This document shows positions 51,620 to 60,317 of a stretch of 64,000 bases of DNA, one piece after another. The translations under genes and the position numbers were made by a program. The stretch lies in assembly GCA_012744475.1 (NCBI GenBank), contig JAAYBV010000096.1, positions 1-64,000 of the forward strand, read 5' to 3'. The notes below the pieces were generated by a model, which did no database searches, was not told the DNA's origin, and worked only from the letters and a program-made list of their open reading frames with translations. Source of the stretch: Phycisphaerae bacterium (GTDB taxonomy: Bacteria; Planctomycetota; Phycisphaerae; Sedimentisphaerales; Anaerobacaceae). The stretch's first letter is position 1; each line of letters opens with the position of its first letter.

Positions 51620-53964
51620 AGACAGCTCACCTGCTGATCCATCTGCGGTTCACGGACCGCGGCCAGCTTACCATCTTCGCGATCGAATCGCATCAACAAA
51701 GTCGGCGAAAGGAAGAAGTCCACCAGCAAGGCCAGGCCGATCACCATCGCGCACATCAGGCCCATCTCCTCGCTCAGCCGGTAGGGCGAGACGGCCATGA
51801 CGGCGAATCCCGCCACCAGGACGACCGTCGTGATGCCGATGGCCGAGCCCACCGTGTGGAACGCGCTGCGCACCGCCTCTTCCGGCGTCAGCCCATCCAC
51901 CTTGCGGGCCTGTAGGTACTTGATGAAGAAGTGGATCGTGTCATCGACGATGATCCCCAGCGTCATGGACAGCACGACCGACAGCGCCAGCCCCACCTGC
52001 CCCCTCGTCATTCCCCAGATTCCGAAGGCCAGGAACGGCGGCATCAGGTTGGGAATCAGGAACAGCACGACGAACTTGAGGCTTCGCAGCACGAACACCA
52101 TGATGCACGAGATCGTCAGGATTTCGCCCAGCGACGCCAGGAGCATGCTCCCGATGTTCCGTGCGGTGATGTGGGCCCAGGCCAGGGACAGGCCGGTGCC
52201 GGTCGTGACCATGTGCGCGGGAGCGTTCTCCGCGAGCCACCGGCCGGCGGCTTCGTCCATCGCCCGCAGCTCGGCCGCGCTCATGCTCTCGAACGTCACG
52301 GTGAATCGCGACGCGGCGCGGTCGACGTCGATCACGTTGTTCAGATCGTGCCCGAACGGCAGGGACAACTCGTAAAAAAGCAGATACTGGGCCGCCAGAT
52401 CGCTCTGCTCGGGCAGCCGGTAGAACCGCTCGTCGCCGCCGTTCATGTCGCGGTTGAGTCGCTTGAATGTGTCGACGAGCGTCGTGACATGGACCACCTT
52501 GGGCTGCTGGCGGTACCATGCGGCGAACCGGTCGACCGTCGCCATGTATTCGGGGTCGGTGATGCCGCCGGACCGGCCGGAGGGCAGGGAGTACTCGATC
52601 ACGTCCCAGCCCCGGAGGTTCTCGATCATGAAGTCGGTCGCCCGACGGAATGCGAAGCTGCGATCAAAGTACATCAGGAAGTTGTCGTCGAGCGTGATCC
52701 CGAACCAACCGAGGCTGCACACCGCTGTCACCGCGAGCATCGCATAGACCACCGGTTTCCGCCGGCGAATCACGAAATCCGCCAGCCGGTCCGGATTGAC
52801 CCATAGGGTTCGAGCCCGGCTCAGCCTCGTCGAGACGGGCAGCACCGCCATCATCGCAGGCAACAGGAGGATCGAATTGACCATGTCGATCAGCACGCCG
52901 ATCCCCACGATGTTGCCCAGGTCGCGGAACGGCGGCGACTCGGAGAAGTTCATCGTCAGGAAGCCGATGACGGTGGTGATGCTCGTCAGGCACACCGCCT
53001 TGAGATTCACCTGCACTGATTTGGCGACCGCCGCGTGTTTCGAGTACCCGTGACGAAGGTAGTGAAACATCGTCGTCAGCAGATGGATGTTGTCGGCGAC
53101 GGCCAGCGTGAGCATCAGCACGGGAGCGCCGACGGAGACGGCGTTCATCGGCACGCCCAGCCATCCAACCAGGCCCATCGCGGCCGCCAGAGACAGCACC
53201 GTGACGGAAACCGCCGAGAATGTCCCATAAGAGGACCGCAGCGAGATGCCGACCAGCGACGACATCACGAGGAATGCGATCGGGCCGAGGGTGAACAGGT
53301 CGCGCCGGCTGGCCTCGGCGAAGGCCTCGTCCATGATGACCGAACCCGTGAGGTAGATGTCGATATCGGGGTGACGCGTCCGGAAGTCATCGAGGATCCT
53401 GCGGGCGTGCGCGGCGATCTCCGACGTGGGCGTGGGACTATCCTGCGGCGCGACGAATCCGACGTACACGCCGGCCACATGTCCGCGCCGGGACAGCAGC
53501 AGGTCCACGATGCCCGTCTCGGACAGCGCCTTGCGTCGAATCCTCTCCAATTGCGCCTCGGTCAGCGTGTTCGGATCGGGCACCAGGTCTTCGACGATCA
53601 GGTCGTCGCCCTCGGCCCGCATACTCTGATAGTTGGTGATCGAGTGAACCGCGGCCGAACGGGGCAGTTGCCATCCGGCCTCGGTCAGCTCGGCTACCGC
53701 CGTGAGCGTCTCGCGCGTGAAGATGTTCCCATCCCGCGGGGCGACGAGAAAATCCACGGTTTGTTCCCGGCTGTAGGTGTGTTCCAGAGCCTTGAGTTTC
53801 TGGTAGTCTGGATTGTCTGCCCCGAAGAACACGCGCGTGTCGTTGCTGATCCGTATTCGCGTGATCCCTGCGGCGCAGACAAGGATCGTCGGCACCGTCA
53901 GCAGAATGATCCCCCAGCGGTGTCTGACCACCCATTCCCCCAGATGGTTCTCGATCCATGTCAT
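51616..53964 (-). CDS. RND/MMPL-family exporter
   Basis: A 782-residue inner-membrane transporter with twelve predicted helices in the two-halves layout of RND proteins. Helix 1 (WGIILLTVPTILVCAAGI) is followed by a large periplasmic loop, a five- to six-helix block (FLVMSSLVGISL, GAPVLMLTLAVADNIHLLT), a second periplasmic loop and a repeat block (MTLGIIVDDTIHFFIKY). The Asp residues of ADNIH and VDDTIH are the usual proton-relay positions. Like HpnN/MmpL proteins it probably exports lipids or other hydrophobic compounds. ATG 53964 starts directly before MTWIENHL; upstream codons lack homology. It is the first gene of the exporter operon. Confidence 0.9.
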   Translation of the reverse strand: MTWIENHLGEWVVRHRWGIILLTVPTILVCAAGITRIRISNDTRVFFGADNPDYQKLKALEHTYSREQTVDFLVAPRDGNIFTRETLTAVAELTEAGWQLPRSAAVHSITNYQSMRAEGDDLIVEDLVPDPNTLTEAQLERIRRKALSETGIVDLLLSRRGHVAGVYVGFVAPQDSPTPTSEIAAHARRILDDFRTRHPDIDIYLTGSVIMDEAFAEASRRDLFTLGPIAFLVMSSLVGISLRSSYGTFSAVSVTVLSLAAAMGLVGWLGVPMNAVSVGAPVLMLTLAVADNIHLLTTMFHYLRHGYSKHAAVAKSVQVNLKAVCLTSITTVIGFLTMNFSESPPFRDLGNIVGIGVLIDMVNSILLLPAMMAVLPVSTRLSRARTLWVNPDRLADFVIRRRKPVVYAMLAVTAVCSLGWFGITLDDNFLMYFDRSFAFRRATDFMIENLRGWDVIEYSLPSGRSGGITDPEYMATVDRFAAWYRQQPKVVHVTTLVDTFKRLNRDMNGGDERFYRLPEQSDLAAQYLLFYELSLPFGHDLNNVIDVDRAASRFTVTFESMSAAELRAMDEAAGRWLAENAPAHMVTTGTGLSLAWAHITARNIGSMLLASLGEILTISCIMVFVLRSLKFVVLFLIPNLMPPFLAFGIWGMTRGQVGLALSVVLSMTLGIIVDDTIHFFIKYLQARKVDGLTPEEAVRSAFHTVGSAIGITTVVLVAGFAVMAVSPYRLSEEMGLMCAMVIGLALLVDFFLSPTLLMRFDREDGKLAAVREPQMDQQVSCL

Positions 53965-54037
53965 GCTGTGCCCTGCCCTGCCACGGGACTTCCGTCGGAG
54001 TCGTTGCTGCCACCCACGGGGTGCTAATGAACCCCAC

Positions 54038-54066
54038 ACTGTAGCGGGACCCTGCTGATCCGACAA
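54038..54066 (-). promoter_or_regulatory. Probable promoter for the RND exporter operon
   Basis: On the minus strand TTGTCG (54066-54061), a 17-base spacer and TACAGT (54043-54038). The leader to ATG 53964 is about 68 bases. The -35 match is moderate. Confidence 0.45.
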
Positions 54067-54119
54067 GTCTTTTCGCGACGACCCAACGAGTCCGTCGGAA
54101 GGTGGTCCAGAGAAGTGTG

Positions 54120-57086
54120 TTACTGCGCTGCGGATACACGCAGTTGCTGGATCAATGGCGGCAGCAGGTCGTAGCGGCTCAGCCGCACTCCCAGGGCGCC
54201 TCCGCCCGGATGCAGTTCCACAAACGGCGGCTCGGGCGAGAGGCCGAACCGGCGATAGAACGCCGCGCCGAGAAACCGCTTGACCTCGCTTGGAGGAGCC
54301 TTCTGCGTGTCGATGTGAACTTGGAAGTAGTCACCCTGCCCAGCGGCGTTGACACGCACCGCGACCGCATCCGATCCAAAGGCGCGATGGAGCATCGCCT
54401 CGGCCAGGTCGATCAGCGCCAGTCCGCGAAAGAAGTTCGATCCCTCCAGCCGGCGGAATTCAGGCGGACTGTCGAGCGCCAGCGATGCGTCGTCCAGCTC
54501 CTGGTTGTAGTCGAACGGCGCGGCGCCGCCGTATTCCAGCCAGCGGTCCATCAGCTCGGCTCCGGCGGCGCCGTGTTCCCACGCCAGCGGCCCTTCCATC
54601 TCTTGCCGGCTGGGCAGGCGATCGGGGACGATGTCCACGCAACGATCCCCTCGTTGCGACCGCGTGACGTACTCGATCCACTGGTCCGGGTGGTGAATGA
54701 GAAAGAAGCATTTGGCGACCTCTCCGAAGAGGTAGGCGACCATCGCGCGCAAAGGAACGCCGGTCTCTTCTACAATGGTCCCGGCGGCAGTCGCACGCCG
54801 CAGCACGGGGTCCCGCCAACCGGCGAAGAGCGCCGCGAGCGTCGCGTCGGCCTTTCGCCTGGCGGCCTTCCGGTCGATGTGTTCAACTTCGATGAGCTGC
54901 TCAACGTACCAGTCACGATGGGTGGTGACCTTCTCGCGAAGCTCTTCCTGACGTGCCAAGAGCGGCAGCTCGCGCAGAACCGAGCAGATCCAGCGGCGAC
55001 TCTCATCAGACAACAGGCCGTCGTCGACCAGATCGTCCTCGATCTTCCGGAAGAAATCGGTGTCGAGCGGCAATCGTGTCAGCAGGGCGGCCAGCTCGGC
55101 GGCCTTGCCTGTCATCTTTCGCGCTTCTCCCGTGGTCGGAGGGCCGGGCCCGACGATCTCGGCGTACGCTCCCCACGACCATCGCCAGGCGCTGCGGTCG
55201 CGCTCGACGCTGTAGGGGAAGATGATCGCAAATCGCTCGGAGGGAACCGGATATGTCCCGATGATCCGATAGTTGTCCCTGGGATTGGAGGAGATCAGCG
55301 TTCCCTGTCCGGCGCGTCCTTTCTGCTCGGTGGCCTGGTCGAGCGAACCGGCGCGAACGCCGGTGCCGTATTCGGCCTGGCAGGCCAGATGCACGAGCAT
55401 GTCCGGCGGGATGCCGATCTCGTACAGCGCGTTGATCGCGTTCTTCGTCGCGACGGTTACGGCCGAGGAACTGGAAAAGCCCCCTTGCGGGATGTTCCCC
55501 GTGCAGACCAACCGCAGACCGGTGAAACGATCGCGACCGAGATGCTCGCGGACCTTGGCGCCCAGGTTGCCGCGCCGCAGCGTCCGCAGGGACGCAATGG
55601 CGTTGCCCACGAGGGCGAACGGGCGCCGCATGTTGCTGCTGACCCAACACGATGGCGGCGGCAACGGCAAACCTCTCTTGCGCCGTCGCTCCAGTTCCTC
55701 ATCGCTGAAATATCCCAGCGACAGCAGCAGCGTCTCGCTCATGTGCGTGCCGAAGGCCTCATAGGCGTGCAGATCCGAGATGCTTTCGTCGGGATACATG
55801 GCGCTGTTGTCCGAGGAAATGGCATTGACGTCCTCCCGATACTCGCGATTCGCAGGGAAGAGACATATCTGGCGATTTTCGGCGCGTTGCACGAGCAACG
55901 CGATCTGTTCGCCGCCGGCGGCAGCGCCGGCCCCGATGGGCATTTGCCAGGCGGGACCAAAGAAGCGGACCATGTCCGGGTGCATGAAGGCGATTCGCAG
56001 ACGGCCGCCGGAGATGCCGATCCCCACCGGACGGTCAGGCTTGAAGCCGAGCCGCTCTTCATGCGCGAGCGTCAGCAGTTCCTCCAGTTGCCGGGCGATG
56101 GATTCGGTCTGCTCGGCAGGGCGGTCCGCACGAATGGTGCCGGCCACCTCTTCGACCTCTTGTTCCCCTGGAAACGGCAGACGCCCGCTCGACGCCACGA
56201 TCGCCTCCAGGAGCGTCAGGTCCTCTGGTCGTGTCACATCCGAACACAGCAGATCGTACTCGGGATCGGTCACCGTGGTCGTGATCGTGCGGATCTCCCC
56301 GCGTTCTCGGCTGATCGCCTCGATCATGTCGGTCAGATAGTACTGGCCCTGCGCGTTGGCGTTGGTCAAGTCCTGGAGGTATCGCAGGAGGGTGGCCGCG
56401 CGGGCGACATAGAGCGGGCAGTTGCCTTCCGTCAGTTCCAGCAGGGCCTGACGCCGGACCTCGTCCGGCTCGGCGGCGATGTCCCTCTCCTCGATGATGC
56501 GGATGACCCGCCCGTATTCGTCTCTGAGCACACGGCCTTTGCCCCGGTTCTTGGGCGGCTCGTACTGCGCGGTCAGAAATGTCAGGTCGGCCTCCCGCCT
56601 TCCCGTCTGGTGTGTCTCCCACAGGCGGCGCAACACCGGCGACGGCACGATGCGGTCGCCCATCGTGATGACCAGCGGGGGATTGGCCTCCAGGAGGCCG
56701 GGCGTCATCAATGCCTCGAAGGCGGCCAGGGCAGTCCCTCCGGCCGGATCGCTCGAGAGGACGTACGTGTTGTCACCGCCCAGGGCGGAACAGACCTCCT
56801 CGTGCCGATAGCCGACCACGCAGATCACTGGTGACCGATGGAGCCGGCGAAACGCATCGATCGAGTGGCGCGCCAGCGGCGTCCCGTGGACCGGCTGGAT
56901 GCACTTGGGGGCCTGGCCGAATCGCGTCCCCTTGCCGGCCGCCAGAATCACCAGCACCGGCGCTCCGGACCGGAAGCCTCCAAGGCCCCTGAGACTGTCC
57001 GGGTTGAGCGTCCTGTCGGCACCGGGCTTGACAATATCCCGCAGCCGGCGAATCAACGCCCGCCCCGATCTTTCTCCGTCCGTCAT
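54120..57086 (-). CDS. Bifunctional sugar nucleotidyltransferase / GHMP kinase
   Basis: A 988-residue cytoplasmic fusion. Residues ~44-300 are a GlmU/RmlA-type nucleotidyltransferase (VILAAGKGTRFGQAPKCIQP, then TMGDRIVP and YYLTDMIEAI). Residues ~370-960 are a GHMP sugar kinase with the ATP-binding Gly/Ser loop GGFSSSSAVTVAT (535-547), GTGVRAGSLDQATEQKG and a C-terminal GQGDYFQVHID. By analogy with Fkp (fucokinase/GDP-fucose pyrophosphorylase) it could phosphorylate a free sugar and convert it to an NDP-sugar, but here the domain order is reversed and the transferase is of another type. ATG 57086 follows GGGGAAG. The gene lies between the RND operon and tmRNA. Confidence 0.85.
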   Translation of the reverse strand: MTDGERSGRALIRRLRDIVKPGADRTLNPDSLRGLGGFRSGAPVLVILAAGKGTRFGQAPKCIQPVHGTPLARHSIDAFRRLHRSPVICVVGYRHEEVCSALGGDNTYVLSSDPAGGTALAAFEALMTPGLLEANPPLVITMGDRIVPSPVLRRLWETHQTGRREADLTFLTAQYEPPKNRGKGRVLRDEYGRVIRIIEERDIAAEPDEVRRQALLELTEGNCPLYVARAATLLRYLQDLTNANAQGQYYLTDMIEAISRERGEIRTITTTVTDPEYDLLCSDVTRPEDLTLLEAIVASSGRLPFPGEQEVEEVAGTIRADRPAEQTESIARQLEELLTLAHEERLGFKPDRPVGIGISGGRLRIAFMHPDMVRFFGPAWQMPIGAGAAAGGEQIALLVQRAENRQICLFPANREYREDVNAISSDNSAMYPDESISDLHAYEAFGTHMSETLLLSLGYFSDEELERRRKRGLPLPPPSCWVSSNMRRPFALVGNAIASLRTLRRGNLGAKVREHLGRDRFTGLRLVCTGNIPQGGFSSSSAVTVATKNAINALYEIGIPPDMLVHLACQAEYGTGVRAGSLDQATEQKGRAGQGTLISSNPRDNYRIIGTYPVPSERFAIIFPYSVERDRSAWRWSWGAYAEIVGPGPPTTGEARKMTGKAAELAALLTRLPLDTDFFRKIEDDLVDDGLLSDESRRWICSVLRELPLLARQEELREKVTTHRDWYVEQLIEVEHIDRKAARRKADATLAALFAGWRDPVLRRATAAGTIVEETGVPLRAMVAYLFGEVAKCFFLIHHPDQWIEYVTRSQRGDRCVDIVPDRLPSRQEMEGPLAWEHGAAGAELMDRWLEYGGAAPFDYNQELDDASLALDSPPEFRRLEGSNFFRGLALIDLAEAMLHRAFGSDAVAVRVNAAGQGDYFQVHIDTQKAPPSEVKRFLGAAFYRRFGLSPEPPFVELHPGGGALGVRLSRYDLLPPLIQQLRVSAAQ

Positions 57087-57152
57087 GCACTTCCCCTGGA
57101 AAACCACAGAGCCGGCCTGTCCCGCCATCTGTCCGGGCCGCGCCGCGCAAAT

Positions 57153-57506
57153 TGGAGGCGGGGGGATTCGAACCCCCGTCCCGAGATGTTTCAAGCCAAG
57201 CGTCTACATGCGTAGTCGTTCTTTTGGGATTTCGCCTCGCCCAGCGCCGAGCGACAGGCTCTGGGATCGGCTATTCCGGTGCGACTTCGCCCTCGCGGCC
57301 CGGACGTCCGAAAGGGCTAAGCCTGCTTTTTGGCGCCCTTGCCAGGCTCACAGGCAAAGCCTGACAGGACGGGTGGCCTAATTAGGCCGCCATGCGCAAC
57401 TGAGAGTTGCCATTTAACATTTAGGTGCCGGATGATTAACCAGGCCAACCGGCGTCCTGGGCATGCAACTTGACCATCCGTCATCCGGTCGAAGCCATTC
57501 GCCCCC
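57153..57506 (-). ncRNA. ssrA: tmRNA (transfer-messenger RNA)
   Basis: One-piece tmRNA of about 354 bases. The 5' end GGGGGCG (57506-57500) pairs with CGCCTCC at the 3' end (57160-57154). The tRNA-like domain has GGTTCGAATCCCCC as T arm and loop. The next genomic bases do not encode CCA, so it must be added enzymatically. The resume codon is read as GGC, giving the tag GNSQLRMAA before TAA, added after an alanine from the charged tmRNA. The RNA rescues stalled ribosomes with SmpB, which is not encoded in the window. GC-rich helices between the tag and the 3' end fit the usual pseudoknots. Confidence 0.93.
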
Positions 57507-57582
57507 GTATTCACTTATCCCGGAGAACCTCTGCGTCGCCTCCATTCTATCGCGATTTGCGGAACGATGCCAGGGAAAGTTC

Positions 57583-59238
57583 TCAGCGGCGGACGTAGAC
57601 TTCGTAGACGTAGTTGACCCGTCTCTCGGCGGCCGGGGGTAGTTCGATGGTCCAGGTCAGTTTCGACAGGCCGTTCATGCGGCCCAGGCCCTTGGCCAGC
57701 TTCTCCTCCTTCGCGGCGGGGTCGGTCGACTTGACTTCGCCCGACAGAGTCTTGGTGATCTCCAGCGTGATGGCTTTGCTCTGCGTGTTGAGGATCGACA
57801 AGTCGCCTCGCACGGTGATCTGGTCGAAGGTGTCGCCGTACATGCGGATGGCCTCTCGCTTGCGGCTGGTTTCCAGTTCGATCTGCTCGGCCTTGACGCC
57901 CACCGCGCGGGTGATGCGCAGGATGGTGGTGCCGCCGGGAGGCGTGTACTTGAGCGTGTCCTGGCCGAGAATGGCGCCGCCCTTGACCGTCTGTCCCGGC
58001 GCGGTCGTCCACGGCACGGCGGTTGTGTTGGTCAGCCGCAGGTTGTGCCAGACCTCCTGCTCGTCTTCCGCCTGGGAGTCGCGATCACGACTGTAGAAGT
58101 AGCGCCCGGCTTCGTCGACATAGTCGGGCAAGTCCCACTGATAGATGTGTTCGCAGGGGACCGACTCGGTGAACAACGGGATGTACGCCACCTGGCCTCG
58201 GTCGAGATCGATCTTCCCGGCCGGGTAGAGGAACAGGTCCTCGGCCACCGCCCCGACCTCCGCCGCACCATACTCAGGTCCGGCCATTCCGGCGCCGCCG
58301 TACATGACGTTCTGAGTGACGACCGCCGCCGCACGGCCACGCGGCATGTCAGGCTGATTCAAGCTTTGCAGGAATTGGGCCAGAGTCTGTCGCAATCCGA
58401 TCGGGCTGAGGATATCAGCGAACTGCAGATGCGGAAAGCCGGTGACAAGTTGGGCCGCGACGTCCTTCAGCTCGCACGCGTCGTTGATAACCAGGGCCTT
58501 GGCCGAAATGCGCGCCTTGCCTTCCTCGGTGATGTCCACGAGGTAGCTCGGCGCCCACGTGACGCCCTTGGCGAGGAAGGTCACCGCGAGTTCGCGGCCG
58601 TCGGCCGCGCGATTCAGCCGCATGTCGAGCTCGGTTTGCCGGACCGGGCGAGGCACCTTCTGCTCGGCAGAGCATCCCGTAAATGTCACGCTGGTCACGG
58701 CTCGCGGATCGACTCCCACGAGGCCCGAGTCGGTTTGGATCGTCGCCAGAGCGGCCGGTTGCTGAGGCGCCCTGTAGTCATAACCTCTGGCCGGCCCGAT
58801 CGAAGGTCTGGGAGGATAGAGTTCGTCCTGGTTTGGTTGGCGGTCCTGGGCGAAGTAGGTGATGACTCCTGTGATCTCCCGGTCACCGCACGCGATTCGC
58901 GCGCTGCGCCCGACGTTGGCCTGGAGCAGCTCGGGGATCGTGATGGCGTCCTGCGTCTCGGTGGAGTCGACGTCCTTCGCCACGACAGAGGCCACGTCGA
59001 CCTGCGCCGGATACGAAATCCAGAGTGTGCCGTGTGCCGGCGCCGCTGGCAAGGCGATCCGCAACTGGGTCTGTCCGGCTGGACAGGTGACCTGTCCTGT
59101 GAAGAAGCCCAGGCCGTTCTTGAACAGGGCTACCTGCTCGATATTCAGCGACATCGCCGGTGGCGGGCTCTGGGCCAGCGTCTGAATCGTCAGACCGAGG
59201 GTGAGAAGAAGAGCCGACCGATGTGTGTTGCATCTCAT
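57583..59238 (-). CDS. Secreted DUF4139 domain-containing protein
   Basis: A 551-residue exported protein. ATG 59238 has AAAGGAG eight bases upstream; the signal peptide is SALLLTLGLTIQTLAQ. The N-terminal part (~30-170) is beta-rich with VALFKNGLGFFTGQV, as in DUF4139 proteins; the core has VTFLAKGVTWAPSYLVDI and LVINDACELKDVAAQLVTGF, and the C-terminus has TWTIELPPAAERRVNYVYEV. The function of DUF4139 is not known; it is common in planctomycetes and other envelope-rich bacteria and may be a structural or adhesive protein. It sits between tmRNA and a divergent Nudix gene. No lipobox is seen. Confidence 0.82.
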   Translation of the reverse strand: MRCNTHRSALLLTLGLTIQTLAQSPPPAMSLNIEQVALFKNGLGFFTGQVTCPAGQTQLRIALPAAPAHGTLWISYPAQVDVASVVAKDVDSTETQDAITIPELLQANVGRSARIACGDREITGVITYFAQDRQPNQDELYPPRPSIGPARGYDYRAPQQPAALATIQTDSGLVGVDPRAVTSVTFTGCSAEQKVPRPVRQTELDMRLNRAADGRELAVTFLAKGVTWAPSYLVDITEEGKARISAKALVINDACELKDVAAQLVTGFPHLQFADILSPIGLRQTLAQFLQSLNQPDMPRGRAAAVVTQNVMYGGAGMAGPEYGAAEVGAVAEDLFLYPAGKIDLDRGQVAYIPLFTESVPCEHIYQWDLPDYVDEAGRYFYSRDRDSQAEDEQEVWHNLRLTNTTAVPWTTAPGQTVKGGAILGQDTLKYTPPGGTTILRITRAVGVKAEQIELETSRKREAIRMYGDTFDQITVRGDLSILNTQSKAITLEITKTLSGEVKSTDPAAKEEKLAKGLGRMNGLSKLTWTIELPPAAERRVNYVYEVYVRR

Positions 59239-59473
59239 GGCATTGACTCCTTTCCGCCTGAAAAATGACATCTCGCCCGCGTCAGCGGGACCGCCGCACT
59301 TCACCTGACGCAGATGCTATGATGAGGCTTCGTGCGGGCAAAGCAAAATGTTCGCAAAAAGGCGATGGACGGACCGAGGGATTCCTCGCTATGGTCACCG
59401 GTTGTAGTCTCGTAGGATGGGCTTCAGCCCATGCTGACCTTTCAGATACCTGAGGCCTTGAGGAGAACGCGAC

Positions 59474-60013
59474 GTGGACGTCTGGAACGAACCTGGCGCA
59501 GTGCTGCGGCACTGCCTGAAGTGCGGTGCGGCGGCCCTGCGTCTGATCGGGAGCAAGCAGCTCTATTGTGACCATTGCGGCTTCGAATTCTACCTGAACC
59601 CCGCTGCGGCTGTGGCCGCGTTGATTCCCGATGTGGAGGGACGGCTCCTGATCGTCGAGCGGGCCCAGGAGCCCCGAAAGGGAACGTGGGATCTGCCGGG
59701 CGGGTTTGCCGACCCGGGGGAGTCGGCCGAGGAATCTCTGCGGCGGGAGGTCCGCGAGGAACTGGGACTGGAAATCACCCATTCGCGGTACCTGTGCTCG
59801 TTTCCGAACCGCTACGAGTATATGGGCGTGCGATACGCGACCATGGACTTGGGGTTTGTCTGCGATGTGGAGGACGCGGGTACGGCCCGCGTTGCGGAGG
59901 CGGAAGTCGCCCGGCTGTTGCGCATCCGGCCCGAGGAGATCGATCTGTCGCGATTCGGTTTCCGCTCGGTGGCCAGGATCGTCGAGCGATATCAAGCCGG
60001 CAGTGTCCGGTAG
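59474..60013 (+). CDS. Nudix hydrolase with N-terminal zinc ribbon
   Basis: A 179-residue cytoplasmic pyrophosphohydrolase. The Nudix box lies in residues 76-98 (GGFADPGESAEESLRREVRE then ELG), with the catalytic glutamates of REVREEL. Four cysteines (14, 17, 32, 35) form a zinc ribbon like that of NudC-type NADH pyrophosphatases, but the protein is shorter than NudC and lacks its SQPWPFPxS motif, so NAD(H) specificity is not shown. GTG 59474 has GAGGAG nine bases upstream. It stands alone, divergent from the DUF4139 gene. It may clean up nucleotide sugars or damaged nucleotides. Confidence 0.88.
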   Translation: MDVWNEPGAVLRHCLKCGAAALRLIGSKQLYCDHCGFEFYLNPAAAVAALIPDVEGRLLIVERAQEPRKGTWDLPGGFADPGESAEESLRREVREELGLEITHSRYLCSFPNRYEYMGVRYATMDLGFVCDVEDAGTARVAEAEVARLLRIRPEEIDLSRFGFRSVARIVERYQAGSVR

Positions 60014-60168
60014 CCCATTGGCTGCCGCGATACGACGTGCCCCAGCCCACGGCGAGCGGTGTTGCATGGCTCGCGGCAATATGGTATAAGAAGAGTCAGA
60101 GGAGTTCCGTTCACAGCCGACGGGGGGTAGGCCGTGATCTGAAAAGTGGCACGCCTTTAGTGTGCGGT

Positions 60169-60317
60169 TGAGTCTGGAATCACATCGAGGTCAGGGTCGC
60201 ACGGCCGGGACAGAGTGTGGGTGCTGTGCAAGGCGCTTCGACCCGCCCGATGTCCATCGGGGCACATCGGGTCAGTCGCAACGCCGCCGGACAGGTCTTA
60301 TTCGAAGGAGGATCATT
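60169..60317 (+). promoter_or_regulatory. Conserved 5' leader of the first LamG surface protein gene
   Basis: Two blocks, tgagtctggaatcaca (60169-60184) and gagtgtggg (60213-60221), recur with the same order and near-equal spacing (28 versus 29 bases) before the paralogous gene at 63212. The leader ends with AAGGAGG before ATG 60318. It is probably a shared control region, as promoter or structured RNA. The whole gap is 304 bases and holds no gene. Confidence 0.5.

Noticed and set aside
54102-56834. A 910-codon plus-strand open frame opposite the nucleotidyltransferase/kinase gene
   Set aside because: No signal, ribosome site or recognisable domain, while the other strand encodes two well-conserved enzymes over the same bases.
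57153-57225. A tRNA gene at the 3' edge of the tmRNA
   Set aside because: The T arm and acceptor strand belong to the tRNA-like domain of tmRNA; no anticodon arm is present and the 5' acceptor strand lies ~340 bases away.
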